A stretch of 8,223 nt of DNA from Haloarculaceae archaeon (GCA_018609945.1 JAHENO010000246.1:1-8223), one strand, 5' to 3'. Shown: positions 1 through 6,403, counted from the first letter of the stretch. The notes: generated from the letters alone by a model not told the origin. Translations and numbers: made by a program.

Positions 1-42
1 GTGGTGCCGAAGGGCTTTCGTCCCGCGGTCCCAAGGCAAGGC

Positions 43-912
43 GTGACTGACTCGACGCTTCCGGCCGAAGCCAGTATCGGGCGGGTCGCGCTCCGCGTCG
101 GGGAGCTCGACCGACTGGTCGCGTTCTACGGGTCCGTGGTGGGGCTGGCGGTCCAGCGCCACGACGCCGACCGCGCGACGCTGGGAGCCGGCGAGTCCCC
201 CCTGCTCGAACTCTACGCCGACCCGGACGCGGCGCCCCGACAGCCGACGGCTGCCGGCCTCTTTCACACGGCCGTCAGGGTCCCCGACCGGGCCGCACTC
301 GGGGAGGCGCTCGCGCGGATCGAGTCGGACTGGCGGCTGACTGGCGCCTCGGACCACCACGTCAGCGAGGCGCTGTACCTCCGGGACCCCGCGGACAACG
401 GCGTCGAAATCTACTGCGACCGGCCCCGCTCGGCCTGGCCCACGAGCGACGGGCGCGTCGAGATGGACACTCTCCGGCTGGACCTCGATTCACTCCGGGA
501 CGCCGCCGACGGCACGGGCGGGAGGACCGCCGGGGCCGGGACCGGGTCCCTCCCCGACGGGACGGACATCGGGCACGTCCACCTGGAGGTGACCGACCTG
601 TCGGCCGCCCGTGCCTTCTACGTCGACGCGCTGGGGCTCGGCATCCGCCAGCGGATGGACGGCGCGCTGTTCGTCGCCGCCGGCGGGTATCACCACCACC
701 TGGGGCTCAACGTCTGGAACGGCCGTTCGTCACCCGCCGCCGGCCGCGGACTCGACTGGTTCGAACTCGACGTGCCAGGGGACGCGTTCGCGTCCGTCCG
801 GGAGCGACTGGCCGACCACGGCGCCGACGTGCGCGAGACTGACGACGGCATCGCGGTCACCGATCCCGACGACATCGAGGTCAGATTGCGGCCGCTCCCG
901 GGGGATCGGTAA
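43..912 (+). CDS. Two-domain VOC (glyoxalase/catechol 2,3-dioxygenase-like) protein, CatE type
   Basis: A 289-residue cytosolic protein with two vicinal-oxygen-chelate domains, roughly residues 11-127 and 176-284, joined by a Gly/Ala-rich linker (about 155-172). Domain 1 shows the family signature SEALYLRDPADNGVEIY (108-124). Domain 2 has GHVHLEV (177-183), YHHHLGLNVW (216-225) and DPDDIEV (274-280). By family precedent (extradiol dioxygenases, ring-cleaving Fe(II) or other divalent metal), H178, a His of 217-219 and E279 would be the metal ligands. In domain 1 the usual first His is Arg14 (IGRVALRV), so only domain 2 looks able to bind metal, as is common in the CatE group. The frame is open to the window's left edge, with GTG at 1 as well. 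I chose GTG 43 because MTDSTLPAEASIGRVAL places the first beta strand at a normal distance. It converges on the NTF2-like gene 37 bases downstream. Substrate unknown; the family call is firm, the catechol activity is not. Confidence 0.88.
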   Translation: MTDSTLPAEASIGRVALRVGELDRLVAFYGSVVGLAVQRHDADRATLGAGESPLLELYADPDAAPRQPTAAGLFHTAVRVPDRAALGEALARIESDWRLTGASDHHVSEALYLRDPADNGVEIYCDRPRSAWPTSDGRVEMDTLRLDLDSLRDAADGTGGRTAGAGTGSLPDGTDIGHVHLEVTDLSAARAFYVDALGLGIRQRMDGALFVAAGGYHHHLGLNVWNGRSSPAAGRGLDWFELDVPGDAFASVRERLADHGADVRETDDGIAVTDPDDIEVRLRPLPGDR

Positions 913-934
913 CGCGAGCGACTTGATTCCCGGA

Positions 935-950
935 ACGGGGCAGCCCCCGT
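935..950. terminator. Hairpin between convergent genes, possible bidirectional terminator
   Basis: ACGGGG (935-940) pairs perfectly with CCCCGT (945-950) around a CAGC loop. It lies in the 37-base gap between two converging genes, touching the stop codon of the lower-strand gene. There is no T-run on either side, so termination is inferred only from symmetry and position. Archaeal terminators usually rely on U-tracts, so this is weak. Confidence 0.25.
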
Positions 951-1372
951 CACTCGGACCTATCGAGCCACGTCTCGTGGACGGTCACCCACGCCAGCCC
1001 CCCGGGTGCGTCCTCGTTGGGCCGGAAGACGACCGTACTCAGTCGTCCGTCCCCGCCGTCCGGTGCGGTCTGCCACTCCTCGTAGCGGGCGACGGCGTAC
1101 CCGTCGCCGGCCTCGAGCAGGTCGACGTTCCGGATTTCGATGTCGAACGTTCCGGGGTCGTGTTTGCCCCGCCCCGCCCGGACCGTTCCGAGGACCGCCC
1201 CCCGGTCCAGTCGGTCGCCGTCGGGGGTCACCATCTCGAAGTCGGGGGCGATCGCCGCCTCCATCCGCTCGAAGTCCTCGGCCTGCCCGGTGTACCACGC
1301 GACGAAAAACGCGTGGAGTTCCTCGATTTCGCGCCAGCACGCCTCGCGCGTGGGTGTGGCTGGGTCGGACAT
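950..1372 (-). CDS. NTF2/SnoaL-like small protein
   Basis: A 140-residue soluble protein of the NTF2-like (SnoaL, DUF4440) cone fold. It opens with amphipathic helices (residues 8-42, with WREIEELHAFFVAWYTG), followed by IAPDFEMVTPDGDRLDRGAV (41-60), the 'x-DFxxxxPDG' turn typical of the fold. Beta strands then follow at 76-86, 91-101, 110-118 and 125-137 (AWVTVHETWL). Family members are small enzymes, binding proteins or polyketide cyclases; no catalytic set can be assigned here. The ATG at 1372 is separated from the stop codon of the upstream flavoprotein by one base (ATGTAGAATG on the lower strand), so the two are almost certainly co-transcribed and probably translationally coupled. No Shine-Dalgarno sequence precedes it, which fits re-initiation. 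An upstream extension in the same frame overlaps the reductase and reads Arg/Cys-rich, so it was rejected. Function unknown; possibly accessory to the reductase. Confidence 0.85.
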   Translation of the reverse strand: MSDPATPTREACWREIEELHAFFVAWYTGQAEDFERMEAAIAPDFEMVTPDGDRLDRGAVLGTVRAGRGKHDPGTFDIEIRNVDLLEAGDGYAVARYEEWQTAPDGGDGRLSTVVFRPNEDAPGGLAWVTVHETWLDRSE

Positions 1373-1373
1373 T

Positions 1374-2456
1374 CTACATCGGGAGGAGCGCGCGCAGCTG
1401 CTCGCGGGAGAACAGCGACGTCGGGCGGTCCATGTGGACGCCGATTTCACCCTCGAAGAAACGCATGCCCGCCCGCTGGACGGGTTCGGGCAGCGAGTAG
1501 CCCGCCCGCACCGCGGCACCGAGGCGAATCTCGGTCCGCAGATCCTCGCGCCAGGCGCGCTCGTAGTCGCCCAGCGTCCCGGGGTCGGTCGGGTCGACCT
1601 CGCGGGCGGCGTGGTCGGCGGCGATCATGCCATAGCGGATGCCCCCGCCAGTGAAGGGCTTGGTCTGGGCGGCCGCGTCGCCGAGCAGGAACGACCGCCG
1701 GCCGGTCACCCGCTCGGGCGGGCCGATGGGGATGAGCCCCGAACAGCGCCGGTCGGTCTCGACGCCGTAGCCGGCGGTGAACGACTCGAAGCGCTCGCCG
1801 ACGTCCGCGCCGGGACCGGTCGCGAGACCGTACTCGACGCCGGCATCTCCGCGGGGGATGCGCCAGGCGAAAAACCGCGGGACGGTCAGGTGAACGTCCA
1901 CGAAATCCGCCGCGTCGGGCTCGTCGTCGAAGCCGAGCACGCCGTGGAGAAGTTCCCCGGGTTCGGGGAGGCCGAGTTCCTCTCTGACGCGGGAGGCCGG
2001 CCCGTCACAGCCCGCGACCATCCGCGCGCGGTGGGTCTCGACGCCGTCGGGGCCGCGGACCTCCACCCGGACGCCGTCGCGGCCCTCGGCGACGCCGACG
2101 ACGGTGTGACCCTCGCGGACGTCGGCGCCGGCCTCGCGGGCGGCCTCGGCGAGTTCCCTGTCCAGCCCCACGCGGTCGATGACGTTCGAGATGACCTCGT
2201 CCTTGTAGAAGCGGTAGGCCGGGCTGTCGGAACCGCCGAGGTGGAAGCGAGCGCCGGAGATCTCGTTCTGGAGGAGTCGCCCGCGTGCGCCGTCGGGGGT
2301 GAACTCCCAGAGGTCCGTGCTGACGTGGCCCGAACAGGCCAGCGGCTCGCCCACTTCGCCCTGTTCGAAGACGACCACGTCGTGGCCGCCCTGGGCGGCC
2401 TGCCGGGCGAAGCGCGACCCGGCCGGCCCCGCACCCACGACGACGAAGTCGTGCAT
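1374..2456 (-). CDS. Geranylgeranyl-reductase-family FAD-dependent oxidoreductase
   Basis: A 360-residue flavoprotein of the GGR/p-hydroxybenzoate hydroxylase-like superfamily. Visible motifs, in order: the N-terminal Rossmann FAD site VVVGAGPAGSRFARQAA (5-21) with acidic E31 ending the second strand (VVVFEQG); the GGR signature EPLACSGHVS (37-46); the DG motif VAGCDGPASRVREELGLP (147-164); and the second FAD site FLLGDAAAQTKPFTGGGIR (256-274). Family members saturate isoprenoid double bonds in archaeal lipids, menaquinone side chains or chlorophyll precursors. Haloarchaea carry several paralogues, and I cannot tell which substrate this one uses. ATG 2456 puts the FAD strand at the very N-terminus; the 12-residue in-frame extension upstream adds nothing conserved. 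A GAGG lies 11-14 bases before this ATG and could serve as a weak Shine-Dalgarno site. It is followed one base later by the NTF2-like gene and preceded, 132 bases away, by the zinc-ribbon gene on the same strand. Confidence 0.88.
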   Translation of the reverse strand: MHDFVVVGAGPAGSRFARQAAQGGHDVVVFEQGEVGEPLACSGHVSTDLWEFTPDGARGRLLQNEISGARFHLGGSDSPAYRFYKDEVISNVIDRVGLDRELAEAAREAGADVREGHTVVGVAEGRDGVRVEVRGPDGVETHRARMVAGCDGPASRVREELGLPEPGELLHGVLGFDDEPDAADFVDVHLTVPRFFAWRIPRGDAGVEYGLATGPGADVGERFESFTAGYGVETDRRCSGLIPIGPPERVTGRRSFLLGDAAAQTKPFTGGGIRYGMIAADHAAREVDPTDPGTLGDYERAWREDLRTEIRLGAAVRAGYSLPEPVQRAGMRFFEGEIGVHMDRPTSLFSREQLRALLPM

Positions 2457-2588
2457 GTCACTCTGTCCTCGGCCCGCGGGCAAGTCTCTCACGGTTCGCG
2501 CCAGTCGGTCGAGCGGGTCCCCGCCCTCCTCGACTGGGTGGGGGCGATACGCACGGCTCGGATATCGACGAGCGGACAGGTATCCGGT

Positions 2589-2756
2589 TCAGGTCGCTGT
2601 GTGGATTCGATCACTTCCACACTCCGGGCACGATACTTCGTTCGGGTTGTGTTCCGGTGCTTCGAACGTCGTTTCACAATCTCCACACTGGTGTGTGAAC
2701 TGTCGCTCCTCCGTCTCGCCACCGAGGACGGACTTGAGAGTCTCGATGAGCGGCAT
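2589..2756 (-). CDS. Small CPxCG-type zinc-ribbon protein (55 aa)
   Basis: A short reading frame on the lower strand, ATG at 2756 to TGA at 2589-2591, encoding 55 residues. It begins MPLIETLKSVLGGETEERQF and carries two metal-binding knuckles: C24-G-D-C27 and C43-P-E-C46-G, 15 residues apart, with His22 and His36 nearby. The arrangement CxxC-x15-CPxCG is a four-Cys zinc ribbon, of the kind abundant among haloarchaeal small proteins, some of which resemble FmdB-type regulatory ribbons. Such proteins are thought to bind nucleic acid or protein partners; no specific role can be assigned. The gene is easily missed because longer, Arg/Ser-rich frames overlap it. Codons such as TGT, ACA, GAA, GTA and CGA make it visibly less GC-biased than its neighbours, as is often seen in small zinc-finger genes. 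It lies 132 bases upstream of the reductase gene on the same strand and could share its transcript, or be separate. An A/T box precedes the ATG by about 30 bases. Confidence 0.8.
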   Translation of the reverse strand: MPLIETLKSVLGGETEERQFTHQCGDCETTFEAPEHNPNEVSCPECGSDRIHTAT

Positions 2757-2783
2757 ATGTTAACGTACAACAGACAGTCACTC

Positions 2784-2791
2784 AAGTTTTT
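2784..2791 (-). promoter_or_regulatory. TATA-like box of the zinc-ribbon gene
   Basis: AAAAACTT on the lower strand lies 28-35 bases before ATG 2756, in the most A/T-rich stretch of this intergenic region and after a GGGG tract. Position and composition fit a haloarchaeal promoter with a leaderless or very short-leader transcript. The box departs from the usual TTTAWA-like consensus, so the exact boundaries are uncertain. Confidence 0.4.
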
Positions 2792-2801
2792 CCCCGTTCC
2801 G

Positions 2802-2815
2802 GGTGTTCGAACGCC
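2802..2815. promoter_or_regulatory. 14-bp imperfect palindrome, possible operator
   Basis: GGTGTTCGAACGCC is symmetric at 12 of 14 positions around a TTCGAA centre. It lies just upstream of the TATA-like box of the zinc-ribbon gene, a usual place for an archaeal activator or, if overlapping the BRE, a repressor. No regulator gene is nearby and no second copy was seen, so the role is only inferred. Confidence 0.25.
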
Positions 2816-2970
2816 ACCGCTCCCTCGGGGGTAGATTTCCGGTCACCCATCTGCCAGCACACCTGCCCCGATACACTGGATCGCATCCACGGAGACCCCA
2901 GAACGGACGGGACTGCGAGACGCGCGCTTCCCGCAACTGTCGTGACACCGACGGCTGACGCACACCCCGG

Positions 2971-2995
2971 TCGATCGGGTTCGATCAATGTATTA
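2971..2995 (+). promoter_or_regulatory. metY promoter region: TCGATC direct repeat and TATA-like box
   Basis: GTATTA (2990-2995) is centred about 30 bases before ATG 3023, the expected spacing for a leaderless or near-leaderless transcript. Immediately upstream TCGATC occurs twice (2971-2976 and 2981-2986), start-to-start distance 10 bases, one DNA turn. The repeat occupies the BRE/activator position, so it may be a regulator site for methionine control, or chance given the high frequency of TCGA in this genome. Confidence 0.4.
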
Positions 2996-3022
2996 CGGCC
3001 GTCGAATGACACTGCTAGATGC

Positions 3023-4333
3023 ATGTCCGACGATCGTATCTTCACGGATAGCATCCACGCCGGTCAGCAGCCGGATCCGGCGACGGGTTCGCGCGCACCG
3101 CCCATCTACCAGACGACGTCCTACGTGTTCGACGACGACGAACACGCCGCCGAACTGTTCGCCCTCGAGGGTGACCCGGCGGCGTACGCGGCGGCCTACG
3201 CGGGCAAGAACATCTACAGTCGGATCCAGAATCCGACGACGATGACCCTCGAGAACCGTCTCGCGACACTCGAGGGCGGGATCGGGGCGATCACGACGTC
3301 GAGCGGCATGGCGGCCCTGGATCTGGCGGTCTTCCTGCTCGCCGAGGCGGGCGACAACGTCGTGAGTTCCTCGGCACTGTACGGCGGGACGTACACGTAT
3401 CTCACACACACCGTCGCACGCCGCGGCGTCTCGACGAGATTCGTCGACACGCTCGATTACGAGGCCTACGAGGCGGCCATCGACGAGGATACCGCCTTCC
3501 TCCACGTCGAAACCATCGGGAATCCGGCACTCGTCACGCCCGACCTCGAACGGCTCGCGGCCATCGCACACGACAACGAGGTGCCGCTGTTCGTCGACAA
3601 CACCTTCGCGACACCCTACCTCTGCCAGCCCTTCGAGTACGGCGCCGACCTCATCTGGCACTCCACGACCAAGTGGATTCACGGCAGCGGGTCGACCATC
3701 GGCGGCGCGCTCGTCGATTCCGGGAATTCGCCGTGGGAGGAGTGGGACTTCCCGGAGATCAGCGAGGACAACCCCGCCTACCACGGCGTCAACTTCGCCG
3801 ACCGGTTCGGCGACGCGGCGTTCACGTACGCGGCCCGGGCCCGCGGGTTGCGCGACCTCGGGAACCACCAGTCGCCGTTCGACGCGTGGGTGACCCTCCA
3901 GAAGGTCGAGACGCTCCCACTGCGGATGGACCGGCACAGCGAGAACGCGCTGGCTGTCGCCGAATACCTCGCGGACCACCCCGAGGTGTCGTGGGTCAAC
4001 TACCCCGGGCTCGAATCCCACGAGACCCACGACAACGCGAGCGAGTACCTCGACGGCGGCTACGGCGGCATGATCACGTTCGGGCTGGCGGAGGGCTACG
4101 AGGCCGGGCGACAGCTCTGCAACGAGGTGGAACTCGCCAGTTTGCTCGCGAACGTCGGCGACGCGAAGACGCTCGTCATCCACCCCGCGAGCACGACCCA
4201 CCAGCAGCTCACGGAAGAGGAACAGCAGGCAAGCGGCGTCACGCCGGACCTCGTCCGCCTCTCTGTCGGCCTGGAAGCGACCGACGCGATCATCGAGGAC
4301 CTCGATCAGGCAATCGACACAGCAACGACCTGA
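3023..4333 (+). CDS. metY: O-acetylhomoserine sulfhydrylase (MetY, PLP-dependent)
   Basis: A 436-residue cytosolic enzyme of the Cys/Met-metabolism PLP family (cystathionine gamma-synthase fold). It joins O-acetylhomoserine with sulfide (or methanethiol) to make homocysteine (or methionine). Family motifs are all present: the N-terminal FTDSIHAGQQPDPATGSRAPP (7-27, the HAGQ start typical of MetY rather than MetB/MetC), IYSRIQNPT (64-72, phosphate-contacting Y65 and R67), SSGMAALD (93-100), ALYGGTY (118-124, ring-stacking Y120), VDNTFATPY (191-199, D192), HSTTKWIHGSG (213-223, Schiff-base K217), and IHPASTTHQQL to VRLSVGLE (386-418, carboxylate-binding R412). ATG 3023 gives the canonical N-terminus; a 27-residue in-frame extension is unconserved. 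Residues 50-62 appear to be an insertion of about 10 residues relative to typical MetY. The partner metX (homoserine O-acetyltransferase), often adjacent in haloarchaea, is not next to it here. It converges on the M20 gene with a 24-base gap. Confidence 0.95.
   Translation: MSDDRIFTDSIHAGQQPDPATGSRAPPIYQTTSYVFDDDEHAAELFALEGDPAAYAAAYAGKNIYSRIQNPTTMTLENRLATLEGGIGAITTSSGMAALDLAVFLLAEAGDNVVSSSALYGGTYTYLTHTVARRGVSTRFVDTLDYEAYEAAIDEDTAFLHVETIGNPALVTPDLERLAAIAHDNEVPLFVDNTFATPYLCQPFEYGADLIWHSTTKWIHGSGSTIGGALVDSGNSPWEEWDFPEISEDNPAYHGVNFADRFGDAAFTYAARARGLRDLGNHQSPFDAWVTLQKVETLPLRMDRHSENALAVAEYLADHPEVSWVNYPGLESHETHDNASEYLDGGYGGMITFGLAEGYEAGRQLCNEVELASLLANVGDAKTLVIHPASTTHQQLTEEEQQASGVTPDLVRLSVGLEATDAIIEDLDQAIDTATT
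3179..3202 (+). repeat. 12-bp tandem duplication inside metY
   Basis: Two adjacent 12-base units, GCGGCGTACGCG (3179-3190) and GCGGCCTACGCG (3191-3202), differ at one base and keep the reading frame, encoding Ala-Ala-Tyr-Ala twice (residues 53-60). They make up most of the apparent insertion before the IYSR motif. Confidence 0.7.
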
Positions 4334-4357
4334 GCCTCCCCGTACAGGTCTCCTGCG

Positions 4358-5434
4358 TTACTGAAACCGTTCGGCGACTGCCCGATAGAGGCGCTCACAC
4401 CGGTCGAGGACCGCCCAGGAGACGCTCTCGGAGGCGGTGTGGGCCTCGCCGGGTTCCGCGGCCCCGCAGATGACGCAGGTGGTCCCTGCCCGGGCCAGCC
4501 AGCCGGCGTCGGTCGCGTGTGGTTTGACGACGTGCTCGGGGGTGCCCTCCTGCGACTCGCGCGCGGCGTCCAGGACGAGGTCGGCGAAGTCTGGGTCGTC
4601 ACACTGCATCGGCGGGAGGTCCTGGTCGACCTCCCAGGTGACGCCCGGCACCTCCTCGACCCGTTCCAGGGGTGCGCGCTCCCCGGGGACGGTCCGCTCG
4701 TCGACGGTCACGGTACAGCGCTCGGGGATGACGTTCCAGGCCGTCCCGCCGTCGATCTCGGTGGCGACCAGCGAGCCACGGACCTCGTGGCCGAGCACCT
4801 CCGTCCCCGGAAAGTCCATCTCCCGCACTGCGTCGACGGCGTCGGTCGCGCGGTAGATGGCGTTCTCGCCCGCCTCGGGTTCGCTCGCGTGGGCGGCGCT
4901 CCCCTCGGCGACGACCGTCGACCCGCGCCGGCCCTTGTGGGCGATGGCGACGTCCGTGACGCCGGGGCCGGAGTAGCCCGTCGTGCCCTCTCCGACGACG
5001 GCGTAGTCGGGGACGAACCCCGCCTCGATGGCTGCCCGCGCGCCGACCCCGCCCTGCTCTTCGCCCACGAAGGAGACGAAGACGACCTCACAATCCAGGT
5101 CCCTCGCGTCCCGGAACGCGACCATCGAGGCGGCGACGGCACCCTTCATGTCGGCGCTGCCCCGCCCGTAGAGGCGGCCGTCGCGCTCTTCGACGACGTA
5201 CTCTCCGTCGCCCACCTGGGACTCGTCGGGCGGGACGACGTCGTGGTGGCCCACGAATGCGAGCGAGGGCGCATCGGAGGGCCCGCGACGGGCGAAGACG
5301 TTGCCGTGGTCGTCGCGCTCGACGGCGGCGTCGGTTTGCTCGCGGAGCCACTCTTCGATGCGATCGCCCGCGGCCGTCTCGTCCTCGTGGCTGGGGATCG
5401 AGACGAGGTCGCGGGTCAGCTCGCGCGTGCCCAT
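4358..5434 (-). CDS. M20-family metallopeptidase (ArgE/DapE/ACY1-like)
   Basis: A complete 358-residue di-zinc amidohydrolase of the M20 family, whose members include acetylornithine deacetylase, succinyl-diaminopimelate desuccinylase, carboxypeptidases and aminoacylases. The metal and catalytic set is intact: GHHDVVP (62-68, ligand H63 and D65), GRGSADMKG (90-98, bridging D95), GEEQGG (124-129, general base E125, ligand E126), VGEGT (147-151, ligand E149) and EAHTASE (330-336, ligand H332). The dimerisation/lid domain spans about 165-270, starting at HKGRRGSTVVAEGSAAH. ATG 5434 (MGTRELTRDLVSIPSHEDET) is the family-typical start and gives normal length. The frame stays open upstream into the GIDE-domain gene, so an automated call may report a 673-residue fusion; I treat this as an artefact of a frameshift there. 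The substrate cannot be assigned, and no lysine or arginine genes lie nearby. An A/T box lies 22-31 bases before the ATG. Confidence 0.92.
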   Translation of the reverse strand: MGTRELTRDLVSIPSHEDETAAGDRIEEWLREQTDAAVERDDHGNVFARRGPSDAPSLAFVGHHDVVPPDESQVGDGEYVVEERDGRLYGRGSADMKGAVAASMVAFRDARDLDCEVVFVSFVGEEQGGVGARAAIEAGFVPDYAVVGEGTTGYSGPGVTDVAIAHKGRRGSTVVAEGSAAHASEPEAGENAIYRATDAVDAVREMDFPGTEVLGHEVRGSLVATEIDGGTAWNVIPERCTVTVDERTVPGERAPLERVEEVPGVTWEVDQDLPPMQCDDPDFADLVLDAARESQEGTPEHVVKPHATDAGWLARAGTTCVICGAAEPGEAHTASESVSWAVLDRCERLYRAVAERFQ

Positions 5435-5455
5435 ACCCTCGGATGGGGTGCCCGG

Positions 5456-5465
5456 GATTTGAATC
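5456..5465 (-). promoter_or_regulatory. TATA-like box of the M20 gene
   Basis: GATTCAAATC on the lower strand lies 22-31 bases before ATG 5434 and is the only A/T-rich stretch in a GC-rich neighbourhood. It sits in the gap after the restored stop codon of the GIDE gene (5476). Its spacing suits a leaderless transcript, supporting an independent start for the peptidase. Confidence 0.4.
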
Positions 5466-5475
5466 GCCTGCCTCG

Positions 5476-6379
5476 TCACAGACTCGCGATCCCGAGCGTG
5501 ACGAGGAGACCGACGAGCCCCGGCGACGCTGAGCAACAGTGCGAGGCCGATGACGACCGGTGACTGGGTGACGTACTTCGACACCACGCCGTCCCGGGCC
5601 AGATCGGAGAGGATGAACAGGTCGGTCTCCCCGTCGCGCTCGACGACGATGTTGTCGACGTGGTCGGGGCCTCCGACGGTCTCGTCGCGGGTGGCCTGTC
5701 CGAACACGTACACGTACCGTCCGGGCGGGATCACGTTCTGTGTGTATCGCCGGCGAGAATCGGCAACCGGCGACAGTCCGATCTCCCGACACCAGTCGGC
5801 GATCTCCGCTGGTGGCTCCTCGCCGCTGTCGACGGTCATCTCGGACCGGTGAGTCTCGGACAGCACAACGAGTGCGAAGGACCTGTCCATCCCCTCCGCG
5901 AGCGCCCCGGTCGGGAGCGCCTCGTCGTTGATCGGAAACGAGGGGTCGTCGTAGTGCGGGTCCTCGACGACGACCGCTCCCGTGTCGTCTTCGACCAGGA
6001 ACCGATCGCTCCGGTTGCCGGCGCGCTCGTATTTCCATCCCGCGTTTTCGCCGCTCCCCCTGTACTCCTCGATCGCCCAGCTGGCGTAGACGCACTCGCC
6101 GGCCTGGAACGGCTGGTCGAAATCCTCTCCCATCGACCGTGTCTTGCCCTGGAGTGCCGTCCGCCCCATCGCAACCGACCGCGCGGGCTCGGTCGCGGTG
6201 TTCCGGACGATGGACGCGACCCGATAGGAGTCGAATCCGCTCCTGATCAGCCACAATCCGCCCAGCAACGCGGCCAGGGACAGGAGTATCTCGAGCACTC
6301 CCCGCGATGGCTCCTGGACCGCGACACCGCTCCCCGACAGGACCGTCAGCACGGCCCCGACCCCGTGCTGTGCGGTCAT
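5476..6379 (-). pseudogene. GIDE-domain membrane protein, frameshifted near its C-terminus
   Basis: This encodes a haloarchaeal membrane protein resembling the GIDE domain of mitochondrial E3 ligase MULAN; no RING finger is present. Start ATG 6379. TM1 spans about 28-47 (VLEILLSLAALLGGLWLI), followed by a soluble domain with ARSVAMGRTALQGKT (66-80), CVYASWAIEEYR (96-107), FLVEDDTGAVVVEDP (127-141), RRYTQNVIPPGRYVYVFGQA (210-229) and DLFILSDL (253-260), then a second helix from residue 274. In the sequence as given, the frame after VIGLALLLSVAG turns basic (ARRSPRHARDRES) and runs on into the M20 gene. Dropping one G from the GGGG run at 5518-5521 continues the helix as LVGLLVTLGIASL and ends at TGA 5476-5478, giving exactly 300 residues. 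So the gene is whole apart from a single-base insertion: a mutation, a sequencing error or a +1 frameshift site. The function of archaeal GIDE proteins is unknown to me; a membrane quality-control role is speculation. Confidence 0.75.
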
Positions 6380-6403
6380 GTCTCAAATCAGAACGATCCG
6401 ACA

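Noticed and set aside
2489..2785. A 98-codon lower-strand frame overlapping the zinc ribbon
   Set aside because: It is Ser/Arg-rich without motifs, whereas the alternative frame from 2756 encodes a clear four-cysteine zinc ribbon.
2798..2818. GTTCGAAC resembling a tRNA T-loop
   Set aside because: The flanks do not form a five-pair T-stem, and there is no acceptor, D-arm or anticodon arm on either strand; it is better read as a DNA palindrome.
1140..2834. Long upper-strand frame (564 codons) across the reductase gene
   Set aside because: It is the antisense of the reductase, NTF2-like and zinc-ribbon genes. High GC with strong third-position bias keeps antisense frames open, and the translation has no recognisable motif.
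2778..2963. A 61-codon lower-strand frame in the metY divergent region
   Set aside because: It is Arg-rich and motif-free, and it overlaps the promoter-like elements of the zinc-ribbon gene.
2993..4201. Lower-strand frame of 402 codons opposite metY
   Set aside because: It is a shadow of metY with Arg/Val-rich composition and no family motif; metY itself is unambiguous.
4334..4357. Possible terminator between metY and the M20 gene
   Set aside because: The 24-base gap has neither a convincing hairpin nor a T-run.
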